Part shown: positions 7,698-17,052 of the stretch, one piece after another
Layout of the letters: every line of letters begins with the position of its first letter
Position numbering within the stretch: position 1 is the first letter of the stretch
DNA from: Kiloniellaceae bacterium
GTDB taxonomy: Bacteria; Pseudomonadota; Alphaproteobacteria; Kiloniellales; Kiloniellaceae
Direction: 5' to 3'
DNA length: 52,101 nucleotides
Assembly (NCBI GenBank): GCA_021776195.1
Contig: JAJFGK010000010.1
Location: 1-52,101 of the forward strand
Notes under the pieces: generated by a model
What the model was told of the DNA's origin: nothing
What the model saw: the letters and a program-made list of their open reading frames with translations, nothing else
Database searches by the model: none
Program-made: the position numbers and the translations under genes

Positions 7698-10031
7698 ATG
7701 ACTGATAATTTTCCCGCGACACGCGATGGCGCCGATGTCATTGCCAGGGAGCAAGTCTGGATACGCGAGGCGCGAAAAGCTGGCGAGGCTCAGACGGGGA
7801 CGGGGGCGACGACAGGTCCCCAGACGGCGGCCCAGACGGCGGCCGAGACGAAGGCCCAATTTCGCTGCAGCGGCTTGGCCCTTTCCGGCGGCGGCATCCG
7901 GTCGGCCACCTTTGCGCTTGGCTTGGTTCAAGCCCTCGCCGCCAAGGGCCTGCTTGAGCGCTTCGATTACCTCTCGACCGTTTCCGGCGGCGGCTACACC
8001 GGCGCCGCACTCACTTGGCTGCGCAAGAACGGGGGCAGCCTGGGCGAGAAATTTCGCTACGGAACCGGCGATCCGGCGGATGCCGCCGAACAGTATGCGC
8101 CCAACTCTCGTCTCAAGCGCTTGCGGGAGCGCGGCAACTACCTGACGCCGGGCAAGGGCGTCACCTTCCTGTCGCTGGTCGCTATCGTGTTGCGCGGTAC
8201 TCTGCTGAATTGGCTGGTGTGGTTTCCCTTGGGCACCCTGCTTTTGCTAGTTTTGGCGCACCTGTCGTATTGGGTGGTGATACTGACAGTGGCCTCCGAC
8301 GCAGCGTCGTGGTCTTGGCTGCCATGGGATGACGCCTACGGTAACTTGCGAGCGGCAGCCGGTGCAATTGGAGAACGAGTGCCGCGTTTCGCGCCGATCG
8401 AGTTCTTGGGAGCCGTGCTGTTGGCTCTCTTCATTGTGGTCTGTGCAGTCTACAGTCTCTCCACTTTCTCTCATCGGAATCCGGATGGATTCTTGAAGGG
8501 CATCCGCGACAGAATTAAACGCTACCAATGGCGCCGGCGGTTCGAGAAGGGTACCCCCCATCTCTTAAGCGTCGGTTTGGCGTGCCTCGTAGTAGCATCA
8601 TTGCCCTGGGTCTATCTGAGCCTTTCGGAGACCGGGTCGAACAGCGCCGGCTTTGCCGCCAGCTTTATCGGCTTGCTCTCCGCCGGGTTCACTTACCTGC
8701 GAAAGGGCAAAGAGAGCGGGTTCGTCCCAACCAGCGTTCTCGCCACTTTCGGCGGGATCTTCCTGGTCTATGGCTTCGCGTTGTTGGCGTTTGGGTATCT
8801 CGTTTCATTCAAGACAGCCGCCGTTCCCGCTGCGTTGTTTTGGGGACTGGTCGCAGTCGCTGCGATCACAGGCTACTTCGTCAATCTCAACTACATATCG
8901 CTGCACCGCTTCTATCGCGACCGGCTGATGGAAGCTTTCATGCCCGATCCCAAGGGCGATGATGGGAAAGTTCCCGAATTGGCGCTCCGGGCCGACACGA
9001 CTCGCTTGAGCAGTGTTTGCGGTCGTCGCGACGACCGGACGAGTGGCGTCGATGACCCGCTCTTGCCGCTGCACCTGGTGAACGCCAATCTTGTATTGAC
9101 CGGCTCCCATTCCAGGCGCCGTGCGTTTCGCGGCGGGGACAGTTTTGTTCTTTCGCCGCTCTACTCAGGCAGTTGGGCGACCGGCTGGATCGACACCAAG
9201 GACTTCATGAGCGACGGCATGACGCTCTCGACAGCCATGGCGATTTCGGGCGCCGCTGCCCATCCCCATACCGGCGTTGGCGGGACCGGACTGACCCGTA
9301 ATCGCGTAGTGTCGTTCCTGATGGCGGCGATGAACATTCGGCTTGGGTACTGGATTCCCAATCCGGGACATATGACAAAAAAGCCGTTCTTCGCCTACCA
9401 AGTCATGAGAAGCGTCAATCATTTCGCCGCGTTTCTCTACGAAGTGGGTATCTTGAAGCTCGACGAAGACGCCCGGCGCATGCAACTGAGCGACGGCGGT
9501 CATTTCGAGAACTTGGGGATATACGAGCTGGTGCGCCGCCGGGTCGATCTCATCGTTGTCAGCGACTGCGGGGCCGATGCGGAGTTCGCCTTCGAGGATC
9601 TACAGACTAGCGTGCGCCGCTGCGCCCAGGATTTCGGCGCGAAGATCACTTTCAATTGTGGGCGCGGTGAGCTGTCGGATCTCATTCCCTCGCGTGACCC
9701 GCTTCGGGAAGTGCGCTTTCCACAGGGGGTCCAGGTGGCCGAAGCACCGGGGTTCGTCGTCGGTTGCATTCAATATCCAGCCGACGAGACCGGGAAACTG
9801 CCGGCCTCGGTCGGCACCCTGGTCTATATCAAGTCCACGCTGGTCGACGGGCTGTCGGTCGAAACCTTGGGCTACAAGGGATCTCATCCTGAATTTCCCG
9901 ACGAGAGCACGGTTGACCAATTCTTCGACGATAAGCAGTTCGAGGCTTACCGCGAGCTCGGCTATCGTATCGGCATGGCGGCGTCGGAAGAGGTGGCTCG
10001 GGAGTTCGAGGCACTGCAGGCCGGGACCTAA
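7698..10031 (+). CDS. Patatin-like phospholipase with an inserted multi-pass membrane region
   Basis: This 777-residue protein carries the patatin oxyanion-hole motif LALSGGGIRSATFALG (S63-R68), the nucleophile elbow in STVSGGGYTG (probable S96) and the catalytic-Asp motif SDGGHFENLGIYEL (D599). Between the serine and aspartate, about residues 150-400, there are some five or six hydrophobic membrane-spanning segments, for example LLLLVLAHLSYWVVIL and FGGIFLVYGFALLAFGYLV. The catalytic dyad is therefore split by about 500 residues. Patatins hydrolyse acyl chains from membrane lipids. The ATG at 7698 follows GGAGGG at 7686-7691; the long upstream extension of this frame is the antisense of the Rieske gene. 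Bacterial homologues of this long type exist but their role is unclear. Confidence 0.85.
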   Translation: MTDNFPATRDGADVIAREQVWIREARKAGEAQTGTGATTGPQTAAQTAAETKAQFRCSGLALSGGGIRSATFALGLVQALAAKGLLERFDYLSTVSGGGYTGAALTWLRKNGGSLGEKFRYGTGDPADAAEQYAPNSRLKRLRERGNYLTPGKGVTFLSLVAIVLRGTLLNWLVWFPLGTLLLLVLAHLSYWVVILTVASDAASWSWLPWDDAYGNLRAAAGAIGERVPRFAPIEFLGAVLLALFIVVCAVYSLSTFSHRNPDGFLKGIRDRIKRYQWRRRFEKGTPHLLSVGLACLVVASLPWVYLSLSETGSNSAGFAASFIGLLSAGFTYLRKGKESGFVPTSVLATFGGIFLVYGFALLAFGYLVSFKTAAVPAALFWGLVAVAAITGYFVNLNYISLHRFYRDRLMEAFMPDPKGDDGKVPELALRADTTRLSSVCGRRDDRTSGVDDPLLPLHLVNANLVLTGSHSRRRAFRGGDSFVLSPLYSGSWATGWIDTKDFMSDGMTLSTAMAISGAAAHPHTGVGGTGLTRNRVVSFLMAAMNIRLGYWIPNPGHMTKKPFFAYQVMRSVNHFAAFLYEVGILKLDEDARRMQLSDGGHFENLGIYELVRRRVDLIVVSDCGADAEFAFEDLQTSVRRCAQDFGAKITFNCGRGELSDLIPSRDPLREVRFPQGVQVAEAPGFVVGCIQYPADETGKLPASVGTLVYIKSTLVDGLSVETLGYKGSHPEFPDESTVDQFFDDKQFEAYRELGYRIGMAASEEVAREFEALQAGT

Positions 10032-10061
10032 GCTCAGGCCCACTGCAGGCCGGCGGAGAAC

Positions 10062-10276
10062 TAGGGTCTGTTGACAAATGGCGGTCATCCCGGCCGCGAC
10101 TTTTCTCCAAATCTTCGATTTGGGAAGCAAAGTCAGTGAGCCGGGATCTCGGCAACGTGAGGATCAGGCCTCGGCCCGAGATTCCGGATACCTCGCTTCG
10201 GCCGCCAAATCGAAGATTTGGGCCGAACCGGGTTCCGGAATGACGTCCCCTGGGCAACAATTGTCAACAGACCCTA
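10062..10276 (+). repeat. MITE-like dispersed repeat, copy 2
   Basis: This 215-bp non-coding unit is bounded by a perfect 14-bp inverted repeat, TAGGGTCTGTTGAC at the left and its complement at the right, with similarity extending two to four bases further in. It begins and ends with TA, as for elements that duplicate a TA target. Internally it has complementary CAAATCTTCGATTTGG and CCAAATCGAAGATTTGG arms. It matches 3171-3387 in opposite orientation. It fills most of the gap between the patatin gene and the metallophosphoesterase and has no coding capacity. Confidence 0.8.
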
Positions 10277-10376
10277 CCAGCGTCTCGGAAATGCCACAGG
10301 CTTGCCCTGGATGCGAACGATTCTCCTGCTAAGGAAACTTCCTGAACATAAGATTGTTGGCAGGAAGGACCCGTCG

Positions 10377-11216
10377 ATGCGGGCACTGAAATGGGCATTC
10401 GGCGGCGTTCTACTTTTTGCGCTTGGCCTCGGTGCCTGGGGTTTCTGGTGGGAGCCGCGCGGGCTGGTGCTGCGCGAGGCCGCCGTGACCCTGCCGGGCT
10501 GGCCGGAGGGCCACGCGCCGCTGAGAATCGCGCTGCTGAGCGACCTGCATGCCGGGTCGCCCTATGTGGATGCGGCGAAGATCGAACGGGCCGTGGCCCT
10601 GATTAACGGGGCCCGGCCGGATCTCGTCGTCCTGCTCGGCGACTACACCATCCATGGCGTGGCCGGCGGGCGGTACCTGCCGATCGATCGGGTCGCGCCG
10701 CTGCTGGGCGCCCTGGCGGCGCCGCTCGGCACCTATGCCGTGCTCGGCAATCACGACTGGTGGGACGATGCCGCGGCCATCACCAAGGCGCTGAGCGCCG
10801 CGGGGATCGTGGTGCTCGACGACCAGACACGGCGCGTCGGGCGCGCCGAGGGTGCCTTCTGGCTCGCCGGTCTGGCGGACTTCTGGGAACGGGCGCCGGA
10901 TGTCCCGAGCGTGCTGGCGACGGTCGATGACGATTTGCCGATCATCGCCCTGACCCACAATCCAGACGTCTTTCCCGAACTGCCCGGGACCGTGGCCCTG
11001 ACGTTGGCCGGACACACCCACGGCGGACAGGTCGATCTGCCGCTGCTGGGCCGCCTCGTGGTACCTTCGCGCTATGGCGAGCGCTACGCCTATGGTGCGA
11101 TTGAAGAGGCCGGCAGGCAGATGTTCGTCACCGCCGGCCTCGGCACCTCGATCATTCCCGTGCGCTTTGGGGTGCCGCCCGAGGTCGTCATCCTGACCAT
11201 CGAGGGTCGGCCTTGA
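10377..11216 (+). CDS. Membrane-anchored metallophosphoesterase (YaeI/YkuE type)
   Basis: This 279-residue protein starts with one membrane anchor (FGGVLLFALGLGAWGFWW) and continues as a calcineurin-like phosphoesterase. The five metal-binding motifs are seen in order: SDLHAG, LGDYT, GNHDW, LTHNPD and GHTHGGQ. Relatives act on phosphodiesters such as lipid precursors at the membrane; the substrate here is unknown. The ATG at 10377 follows AGGAAGGA and is preferred to earlier in-frame starts that lie in the MITE. It is convergent with uraD, with stop codons adjacent (11216/11217). Confidence 0.88.
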   Translation: MRALKWAFGGVLLFALGLGAWGFWWEPRGLVLREAAVTLPGWPEGHAPLRIALLSDLHAGSPYVDAAKIERAVALINGARPDLVVLLGDYTIHGVAGGRYLPIDRVAPLLGALAAPLGTYAVLGNHDWWDDAAAITKALSAAGIVVLDDQTRRVGRAEGAFWLAGLADFWERAPDVPSVLATVDDDLPIIALTHNPDVFPELPGTVALTLAGHTHGGQVDLPLLGRLVVPSRYGERYAYGAIEEAGRQMFVTAGLGTSIIPVRFGVPPEVVILTIEGRP

Positions 11217-11756
11217 CTATCGCGCGCCGGCCGTGAGCGCCTCCAGGCGAAGCCGGGCGATGCGGTCGATCTGATCCAGCGCCGTGGCGAACTCGGTCTC
11301 CGGATCGTGGGCCAGGCGGGCCTCGAAGGCGCCCAGGATGGCGCCGCGGTCCAGACCCTTCACGGCGAGGACGAAGGGAAAGCCGAACTTGGCCTTGTAG
11401 GCGGCGTTCAGATCGTGAAAGCGTCGCAGTTCCTCGGGGCTGCAGCGATCGAGTCCGGCCGAGGCCTGTTCGCCCTGGGATTCCTCGGTGACCGCGCCGG
11501 CCAGGGCGGCCTTGCCGGCAAGGTCGGGATGGGCCCGGATCAGCGCCAATCGACGATCCCGTCCGGCCTTGGCGACGATGGTGGCCAGCGCGGTGGCCAG
11601 GCCATCCAAGGTCCCATGGGCGGCTGTCAGACCGGCGTCCCAGAGCGCCTCGGCGATCCAGGGCGAGTCCTCGTAGACACCGCCGAAGCGCCCGACAAAG
11701 GTCGCCCGAGGAAGGCTTTCGGGCGGTTCGGGAAAGATGGGGACATCGGCGGTCAT
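11217..11756 (-). CDS. uraD: OHCU decarboxylase
   Basis: This 179-residue enzyme decarboxylates 2-oxo-4-hydroxy-4-carboxy-5-ureidoimidazoline to (S)-allantoin, the last step of urate breakdown to allantoin. Signature residues are visible: the catalytic His in RAHPDLAGKAAL (H76), the TEESQGEQASAGL motif and LNAAYKAKFGFPFVLAVKG. The length is normal. The ATG at 11756 follows an AAGAGAGA element. It diverges from uraH, the preceding step, over a 200-bp region containing a 19-bp palindrome, so the two are probably co-regulated. Stop codon abuts that of the convergent phosphoesterase. Confidence 0.92.
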   Translation of the reverse strand: MTADVPIFPEPPESLPRATFVGRFGGVYEDSPWIAEALWDAGLTAAHGTLDGLATALATIVAKAGRDRRLALIRAHPDLAGKAALAGAVTEESQGEQASAGLDRCSPEELRRFHDLNAAYKAKFGFPFVLAVKGLDRGAILGAFEARLAHDPETEFATALDQIDRIARLRLEALTAGAR

Positions 11757-11810
11757 CGCTCGGATCTCTCTTGCCGTGATCGGAATGTCAGACTACATCT
11801 TTTCGAAATT

Positions 11811-11847
11811 CTTGATAATCAGGATTATTTTCAAGATTTTCTTGAAA
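11811..11847. promoter_or_regulatory. Probable operator in the uraD-uraH divergent promoter
   Basis: The AT-rich 11757-11956 region contains a perfect palindrome TTTCAAGATTTTCTTGAAA (11829-11847, arms TTTCAAGA and TCTTGAAA). Eight bases upstream of it is CTTGATAATC (11811-11820). Both elements recur next to lysR/puuD at 28176-28233, the palindrome as its exact reverse complement. The T-N11-A content fits a LysR-type box. Binding by the LysR protein encoded at 27205-28143 is an inference. Confidence 0.7.
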
Positions 11848-11956
11848 GAGCTTGCGAGGCGCTCCTTGTTCCGCCCTCGCCAGCCCGGTGCCAAGCTCCT
11901 ATCCTGTGACAAGCGCCCGGTCAGAGGTGCCGCCACGCTAGCAGAGGAGGCCGCCT

Positions 11957-12304
11957 GTGGGACACTTGACCACCCATGTGCTCGATACCGCCCGGGGCTG
12001 CCCGGCGGCCGGCATGGCCATCGCCCTGCACGACCTGGACCGCGGTGAACTGGTGGTCGAGACCCGGACCAATACCGATGGCCGCTGCGACGGACCGCTG
12101 CTGGAGGGGACGCGCTTCGTCCCCGGGCGCTATCGGCTGGTGTTCGAGGCCGGCGCCTATTTTCGCGCGGCCGGCGTGGCGCTGCCAACCCCGCCCTTCC
12201 TCGACGCGGTGGAGATCGTCTTTGGCATCGCCGAGGAAGACAGCCACTACCACGTGCCGCTGCTGATCTCGCCCTACGGCTATTCGACCTACCGCGGGAG
12301 CTGA
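11957..12304 (+). CDS. uraH: 5-Hydroxyisourate hydrolase (transthyretin-like)
   Basis: This 115-residue protein hydrolyses 5-hydroxyisourate to OHCU. The family fingerprints are present: LTTHVLDTARG at the N-terminus, GRYRLVFEAGAYF in the middle, HYHVPLLISPYGYSTY and the invariant C-terminal YRGS. It begins with GTG at 11957, seven bases after GAGGAGG. It is the first gene of the plus-strand purine operon, with xdhA starting two bases past its stop. Periplasmic versions exist in some bacteria, but no signal peptide is seen here, so it is cytoplasmic. Confidence 0.93.
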   Translation: MGHLTTHVLDTARGCPAAGMAIALHDLDRGELVVETRTNTDGRCDGPLLEGTRFVPGRYRLVFEAGAYFRAAGVALPTPPFLDAVEIVFGIAEEDSHYHVPLLISPYGYSTYRGS

Positions 12305-12306
12305 GC

Positions 12307-13770
12307 ATGACGGGGAACGGCGGAGAGATTGTCTTTCTGCTCGGCGAGACCCCGGTGCGCGTCGCCGGTCTCGACCCCAACACCACGCTGCTCGACTACC
12401 TACGCGGCCCGGCCGGCCGTTGCGGCACCAAGGAGGGCTGCGCCGAGGGCGATTGCGGCGCCTGCACGGTGGTGCTGGGCGAACTGGTCGAGGGCCGGCT
12501 GCGGCACCGCGCGGTCAACGCCTGTATCCAGCTCTTGCCGCTGGTTCACGGCAGGCAGGTGCTCACGGTGGAGGATCTGGCCGTGACCGACGACGCCCTG
12601 CATCCGGTGCAGCGAGCATTGGTCGAGCAGCACGGCTCGCAGTGCGGCTTTTGCACGCCGGGGTTCGTCATGAGCCTCTATGCGCTTTGCCAAGCGGGCG
12701 AGCAGCCCGACGGCGCCGGGCTGGAGGACGCCCTGGCCGGCAACCTCTGCCGCTGCACCGGCTACGGGCCGATCCTGGCCGCGGGCCGCGCCGCGCTGGC
12801 CGAGGCCGAGCCCGCGGGCGAGGAACCGCCGGCCGGCCTGGTTGCTCTTCACGCGGATGCTCAACCGCTGACCTACGCGGCCGCCGGCCGGCGCTACGAT
12901 GCGCCGCGCAGCCTGGAAGAACTGAGCGCGCTGCTCGCCGAAAACCCCGAGGCGACCCTCATCGCCGGGCTGACCGATGTCGGGCTCTGGGTCACCAAGC
13001 AGGGGCGCCGCCTGGACCACATCGTTTATCTTGGCGAGATCGCCGCACTGAAGCGAATCGAGGAGACGGCCGGCTGGCTGGAGATCGGCGCCGGCGTGAC
13101 CTACCACGAGGCCCATCCGGTCCTGGCCCGGCACTGGCCCGATTTCGGCGAGCTGCTGCGGCGCCTGGGATCGCGCCAGATCCGCAATGCCGGGACCATC
13201 GGCGGCAACATCGCCAACGGCTCGCCGATCGGCGATTCGCCACCGCCCCTGATCGCGCTTGGCGCGCGGCTGGTCCTGAACGGCGCCGCTGGCCGCCGCG
13301 AAATGGCTCTGGAGGACTTCTTCCTGGCCTACGGCCGCCAGGATCGTCAAGCCGGCGAGTTCGTCGAGGCGGTCCGCCTGCCGCTGCCCGAGCCGGCCCA
13401 GCACTTCGCCTGCGCCAAGATCGCCAAGCGCTTCGACCAGGACATCTCGGCGCTCTGCGGCGCCCTGGCCTTCAGCCTCGAGGATAACCGGGTTGCCGAT
13501 GTCCGCATCGCCTATGGCGGCATGGCGGGGGTGCCGGCGCGGGCGCCCAAGGCCGAGGCGGCGCTGGCCGGCCAGCCCTGGACCGAACCGTCGGTGCGCC
13601 AGGCGATGGCGGCCCTGGGCGAGGACTTCGCGCCCATGACCGATCACCGGGCGAGCGCCGACTATCGCATGCGGGCCGCGCGCAACCTGCTCTATCGCTT
13701 TTTCCTGGAGACGACGGGGCAGGTCACCGAAACCCGGGTCTTTGCCCACCGCGACGCCGCGCATGGCTGA
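12307..13770 (+). CDS. xdhA: Xanthine dehydrogenase small subunit (2Fe-2S, FAD)
   Basis: This 487-residue subunit carries the electron-transfer centres of xanthine dehydrogenase. The first [2Fe-2S] cluster is bound by C45, C50 and C53 ([13 protein letters not shown]) plus C75 or nearby (NACIQLL). The second is bound by [11 protein letters not shown] and [11 protein letters not shown]. The FAD-binding domain follows, with [11 protein letters not shown] and [21 protein letters not shown], and a CO-dehydrogenase flavoprotein C-terminal domain closes the protein. This is the typical bacterial XdhA layout and length. The 3' end overlaps xdhB by eight bases, and uraH lies two bases upstream, so the genes form one operon. 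Confidence 0.95.
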   Translation: MTGNGGEIVFLLGETPVRVAGLDPNTTLLDYLRGPAGRCGTKEGCAEGDCGACTVVLGELVEGRLRHRAVNACIQLLPLVHGRQVLTVEDLAVTDDALHPVQRALVEQHGSQCGFCTPGFVMSLYALCQAGEQPDGAGLEDALAGNLCRCTGYGPILAAGRAALAEAEPAGEEPPAGLVALHADAQPLTYAAAGRRYDAPRSLEELSALLAENPEATLIAGLTDVGLWVTKQGRRLDHIVYLGEIAALKRIEETAGWLEIGAGVTYHEAHPVLARHWPDFGELLRRLGSRQIRNAGTIGGNIANGSPIGDSPPPLIALGARLVLNGAAGRREMALEDFFLAYGRQDRQAGEFVEAVRLPLPEPAQHFACAKIAKRFDQDISALCGALAFSLEDNRVADVRIAYGGMAGVPARAPKAEAALAGQPWTEPSVRQAMAALGEDFAPMTDHRASADYRMRAARNLLYRFFLETTGQVTETRVFAHRDAAHG

Positions 13771-16105
13771 ACTCGCCCCCCAAGACGAGACCTTGGCGGG
13801 CGGCATCGCCCAGGCCCTGGCCCATGATTCGGCGGTCAAGCACGTGACCGGCCAGGCGCGCTACATCGACGATCTGGCGGTGCCGGCCAACTGCCTGACC
13901 ATCCACCTGATCAAGAGCGTCCATGCGCGGGCCCAAATCACGCGGCTCGACCTCGAAGCCGTTCGCCAGGCGCCGGGCGTGGCCTGCGTTCTGTCCGCCG
14001 CCGACATCCCAGGGATCAACGATGCCAGCCCGATCATGGGCGACGATCCGGTCTTTGCCGAAGGCGAGGTGGTCTATGCCGGTCAGGTCATCGCCGCCAT
14101 CGCCGGCGAGACCCTGGACCCGCTGCTGGCGGCGGCCAAGCTCGCGGTCATCGAGTACCGGGCGGAGGCGCCGATCCTGACCGTGGAGGAGGCCATGGCA
14201 GCCGAGTCCTTCGTTCTGCCGTCGCGGCGCTTTCGGCTGGGCGATCCCGAGGCGGCCCTGGCCGCCGCGCCGAACCGGCTGCGGGGCTCGATCCGGATCG
14301 GCGGCCAGGAGCATTTCTATCTCGAGGGCCACGTCGCCCTGGCGCTGCCCCAGGAGGACGGCGACATGCTGGTCCTTTCCTCGACCCAGCACCCCAGCGA
14401 GGTGCAGCACACCGTGGCCAAGGTCCTGGGGCTGAAGGACAATGCGGTGACCACCGAGGTTCGGCGCATGGGCGGGGCCTTCGGCGGCAAGGAGAGCCAG
14501 GCCGCCCTCATCGCGGCCATTGCCGCCCTGGTGGCGGGCAAGACCGGGCGGCCGGCCAAGCTCTGTCTCGACCGTGACGACGATATGATCGTGACCGGCA
14601 AGCGCCACGACTTCCGCATCGACTACGACGTCGGCTTCGACGACGCGGGCCGGCTGGCCGGCATCCGCTTCGAGCAGTTGGCGCGCTGCGGCTGCTCGGC
14701 CGACCTGTCGGCCGGCATCACCGACCGGGCCATGTTCCACGCCGACAATACTTACTTCCTGAACAGCGCCGAGATCGTCTCGCACCGTCTGAAGACCAAC
14801 ACGGTCTCGGCCACGGCCTTTCGCGGCTTCGGCGGGCCCCAGGGAATGGTGGCGATCGAGCGGGTCATGGATGCCATCGCCCTGCGGCTCGGCAAGGATC
14901 CCCTGGCGGTGCGCAAGGCCAATCTCTATGGCGGCCCCGGCCGCGACCTGACGCCCTATCACATGACGGTGGAAGACAACGTCGCGCCGGAGATCATCGC
15001 CGAGCTCGAGGCCTCCAGCGACTACCAGGCCCGGCGCGCGGCGCTGCGGGACTTCAACCGGCAGAGCCCGGTCCTGAAGAAGGGCATCGCGCTGACCCCG
15101 GTCAAGTTCGGCATCTCCTTCACCGCGACACATCTGAACCAGGCCGGGGCGTTGCTGCATATCTACCAGGACGGCTCGGTCCACCTGAACCACGGCGGCA
15201 CCGAGATGGGCCAGGGGCTCTACGTCAAGGTGGCGCAGGTGGTGGCCGAGACCCTGCAGATCCCGCTGGACTGGATCAAGATCACCGCGACCACCACGGG
15301 CAAGGTGCCCAACACCGCGCCCACGGCGGCCTCGTCCGGTAGCGACCTGAACGGCATGGCGGCCCAGGCGGCGGCGCTGACCCTGAAAGAACGTCTCACC
15401 GACTTCGCCGCGCTGCACTACAAGGTCGAGCGCGACGATGTCGCCTTCCTGCCCGGGCGCGTGCGGGTCGGCAATCAGGAGGTGACCTTTCCCGATCTCG
15501 CCAAGCAGGCCTTCATGGCGCGGGTCTCGCTGTCGGCCACCGGCTTCTACAAGACCCCGAAAATTCATTGGGACCCCGAGGCGAACCGGGGCCGGGCCTT
15601 TTACTACTTCGCCTATGGCGCCGCGGTCAGCGAGATCGTTATCGACACCTTGACCGGCGAGAACCGGGTGCTGCGCTGCGACATCCTTCACGACGTCGGC
15701 CAGTCGCTCAATCCGGCCATCGACATCGGCCAGATCGAGGGCGGCTTCATCCAGGGCATGGGCTGGCTGACCACCGAGGAACTCTGGTGGGATGCCGAGG
15801 GCCACCTGAAGACCCACGCGCCCTCGACCTACAAGATTCCGACCGCATCGGACCGGCCCGATGACCTGAGGGTGAAAATCTGGGAGAAGGGCCGTAACGT
15901 CGAGCCGACGATCTACCGTTCCAAGGCGGTCGGCGAGCCGCCGCTGATGCTGGCGATTTCCGTCTTCAGCGCGATTACCGATGCCATCGCCAGCCTAGGC
16001 GACTATAAGACCCTCCCGATGCTCGACACCCCGGCGACCCCGGAGCGCATTCTGCTGGCTGTCGAGGCGATCAAGGCGGATACCGCCGAGGAGGAGGCCC
16101 AATGA
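13763..16105 (+). CDS. xdhB: Xanthine dehydrogenase molybdenum-binding subunit
   Basis: This 780-residue subunit binds molybdopterin and oxidises hypoxanthine and xanthine to urate. Visible motifs are GQARYIDDLAVP at the N-terminus, GGQEHFYLE with the cofactor-contacting Gln, MGGAFGGKE, the substrate-binding Arg in TAFRGFGGPQG, GGTEMGQGLYVKVAQV and the catalytic Glu in SKAVGEPPLML (E725). The ATG at 13763 lies inside the xdhA stop region, and the stop overlaps the xdhC start by four bases (ATGA). All active-site elements are present, so the enzyme should be functional. Confidence 0.95.
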   Translation: MAELAPQDETLAGGIAQALAHDSAVKHVTGQARYIDDLAVPANCLTIHLIKSVHARAQITRLDLEAVRQAPGVACVLSAADIPGINDASPIMGDDPVFAEGEVVYAGQVIAAIAGETLDPLLAAAKLAVIEYRAEAPILTVEEAMAAESFVLPSRRFRLGDPEAALAAAPNRLRGSIRIGGQEHFYLEGHVALALPQEDGDMLVLSSTQHPSEVQHTVAKVLGLKDNAVTTEVRRMGGAFGGKESQAALIAAIAALVAGKTGRPAKLCLDRDDDMIVTGKRHDFRIDYDVGFDDAGRLAGIRFEQLARCGCSADLSAGITDRAMFHADNTYFLNSAEIVSHRLKTNTVSATAFRGFGGPQGMVAIERVMDAIALRLGKDPLAVRKANLYGGPGRDLTPYHMTVEDNVAPEIIAELEASSDYQARRAALRDFNRQSPVLKKGIALTPVKFGISFTATHLNQAGALLHIYQDGSVHLNHGGTEMGQGLYVKVAQVVAETLQIPLDWIKITATTTGKVPNTAPTAASSGSDLNGMAAQAAALTLKERLTDFAALHYKVERDDVAFLPGRVRVGNQEVTFPDLAKQAFMARVSLSATGFYKTPKIHWDPEANRGRAFYYFAYGAAVSEIVIDTLTGENRVLRCDILHDVGQSLNPAIDIGQIEGGFIQGMGWLTTEELWWDAEGHLKTHAPSTYKIPTASDRPDDLRVKIWEKGRNVEPTIYRSKAVGEPPLMLAISVFSAITDAIASLGDYKTLPMLDTPATPERILLAVEAIKADTAEEEAQ

Positions 16106-17052
16106 TCTGGCTGGATGCCCTGCAGGAGGTCACCGCGAAGACGGAACCGGCGGTGCTGGTGACCCTGGTGGAGGCCGAGGGCTCGGTGCCGCGCGGTCCC
16201 GGCGCCAAGATGGTGGTCACCGCCCAGGGCTCCTTCGACACCATCGGCGGCGGCGCGCTGGAATACGTCGCCATCCAGAGGGCGCGCGATTTGCTGGGCA
16301 CGGCCCAGGCCGCGCTCGACTCTCAGCCCTTGGGGCCGGCGCTGGGCCAGTGCTGCGGCGGCCGGGCGGAGCTGCTCTACGAGCCGATTGTCGCCAGCGA
16401 CCTCGGCTGGATCGGTGACCTTGCCGGCGGACTGGCCAAGGCACCGCTGTTGCGCCGGCTGACCATCACCGACCAGGGTGTCGAAAAGGCGCTGCTGAAT
16501 GGCGCGGCGGCCGCGGAGGGGCGCACCGAACTGCGCCAGGAAGAGGGTGCCAGGGTGGTGCTCGACCGTTGCCACGACCCGCGCCAATCGTTGTTCCTGT
16601 TCGGCGCGGGCCATGTCGGCAAGGCCCTGGTGGCGGCCCTGGCCGCCTTGCCCTTCCGGGTGATCTGGATCGACGGTCGCGAGGAAGAGTTTCCGCAGCT
16701 GCTGCCGGCCAACGCCACCAAGGTGGTCAGCGACCCGCCGCATTTCGTCGTGGACCGGGCCCCGGCGGGCACCTTCTTCCTGGTCATGACCCACAGCCAC
16801 CCGCTCGACCAGGCGATCTGCGAGGCGGTCCTCAAGCGCGGCGATCAGGGCTATCTCGGGCTGATCGGCTCGAAGTCCAAGAAGACCCAGTTTCTGCGCC
16901 GCCTGGCGGCCCGGGACCTGGACGAGGCGACGCTGAAGAAACTGAGCTGCCCCATCGGGCTGCCCGGGATCATGGGTAAGGAACCGGCGGTGATCGCCGC
17001 CTCCGTCGCCGCCGACCTGCTGGGGCGTATCGAGGAGGCCGCTCATGGCTGA
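16102..17052 (+). CDS. xdhC: XDH accessory protein XdhC (Moco insertion)
   Basis: This 316-residue protein matches XdhC, which in Rhodobacter binds molybdenum cofactor, keeps it for sulfuration and inserts it into XdhB. The N-terminal XdhC/CoxI domain has VTLVEAEGSVPRGPGAKMVV, TIGGGALEY and the Cys pair in LGQCCGGRAELLYEP. The C-terminal Rossmann-like domain has LFLFGAGHVGKALV and GLIGSKSKKTQF. It overlaps xdhB by four bases and guaD by eight, indicating tight coupling. The required sulfur donor is likely the cysteine desulfurase encoded 7.6 kb downstream. Confidence 0.93.
   Translation: MIWLDALQEVTAKTEPAVLVTLVEAEGSVPRGPGAKMVVTAQGSFDTIGGGALEYVAIQRARDLLGTAQAALDSQPLGPALGQCCGGRAELLYEPIVASDLGWIGDLAGGLAKAPLLRRLTITDQGVEKALLNGAAAAEGRTELRQEEGARVVLDRCHDPRQSLFLFGAGHVGKALVAALAALPFRVIWIDGREEEFPQLLPANATKVVSDPPHFVVDRAPAGTFFLVMTHSHPLDQAICEAVLKRGDQGYLGLIGSKSKKTQFLRRLAARDLDEATLKKLSCPIGLPGIMGKEPAVIAASVAADLLGRIEEAAHG

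Noticed and set aside
10391..10606. Small frames inside the metallophosphoesterase gene
   Set aside because: They are out of frame with a gene carrying all five phosphoesterase motifs.
13724..15817. 697-residue open frame opposite xdhB
   Set aside because: The sense strand encodes a complete XdhB with all motifs; the antisense frame is a product of GC-rich third positions.
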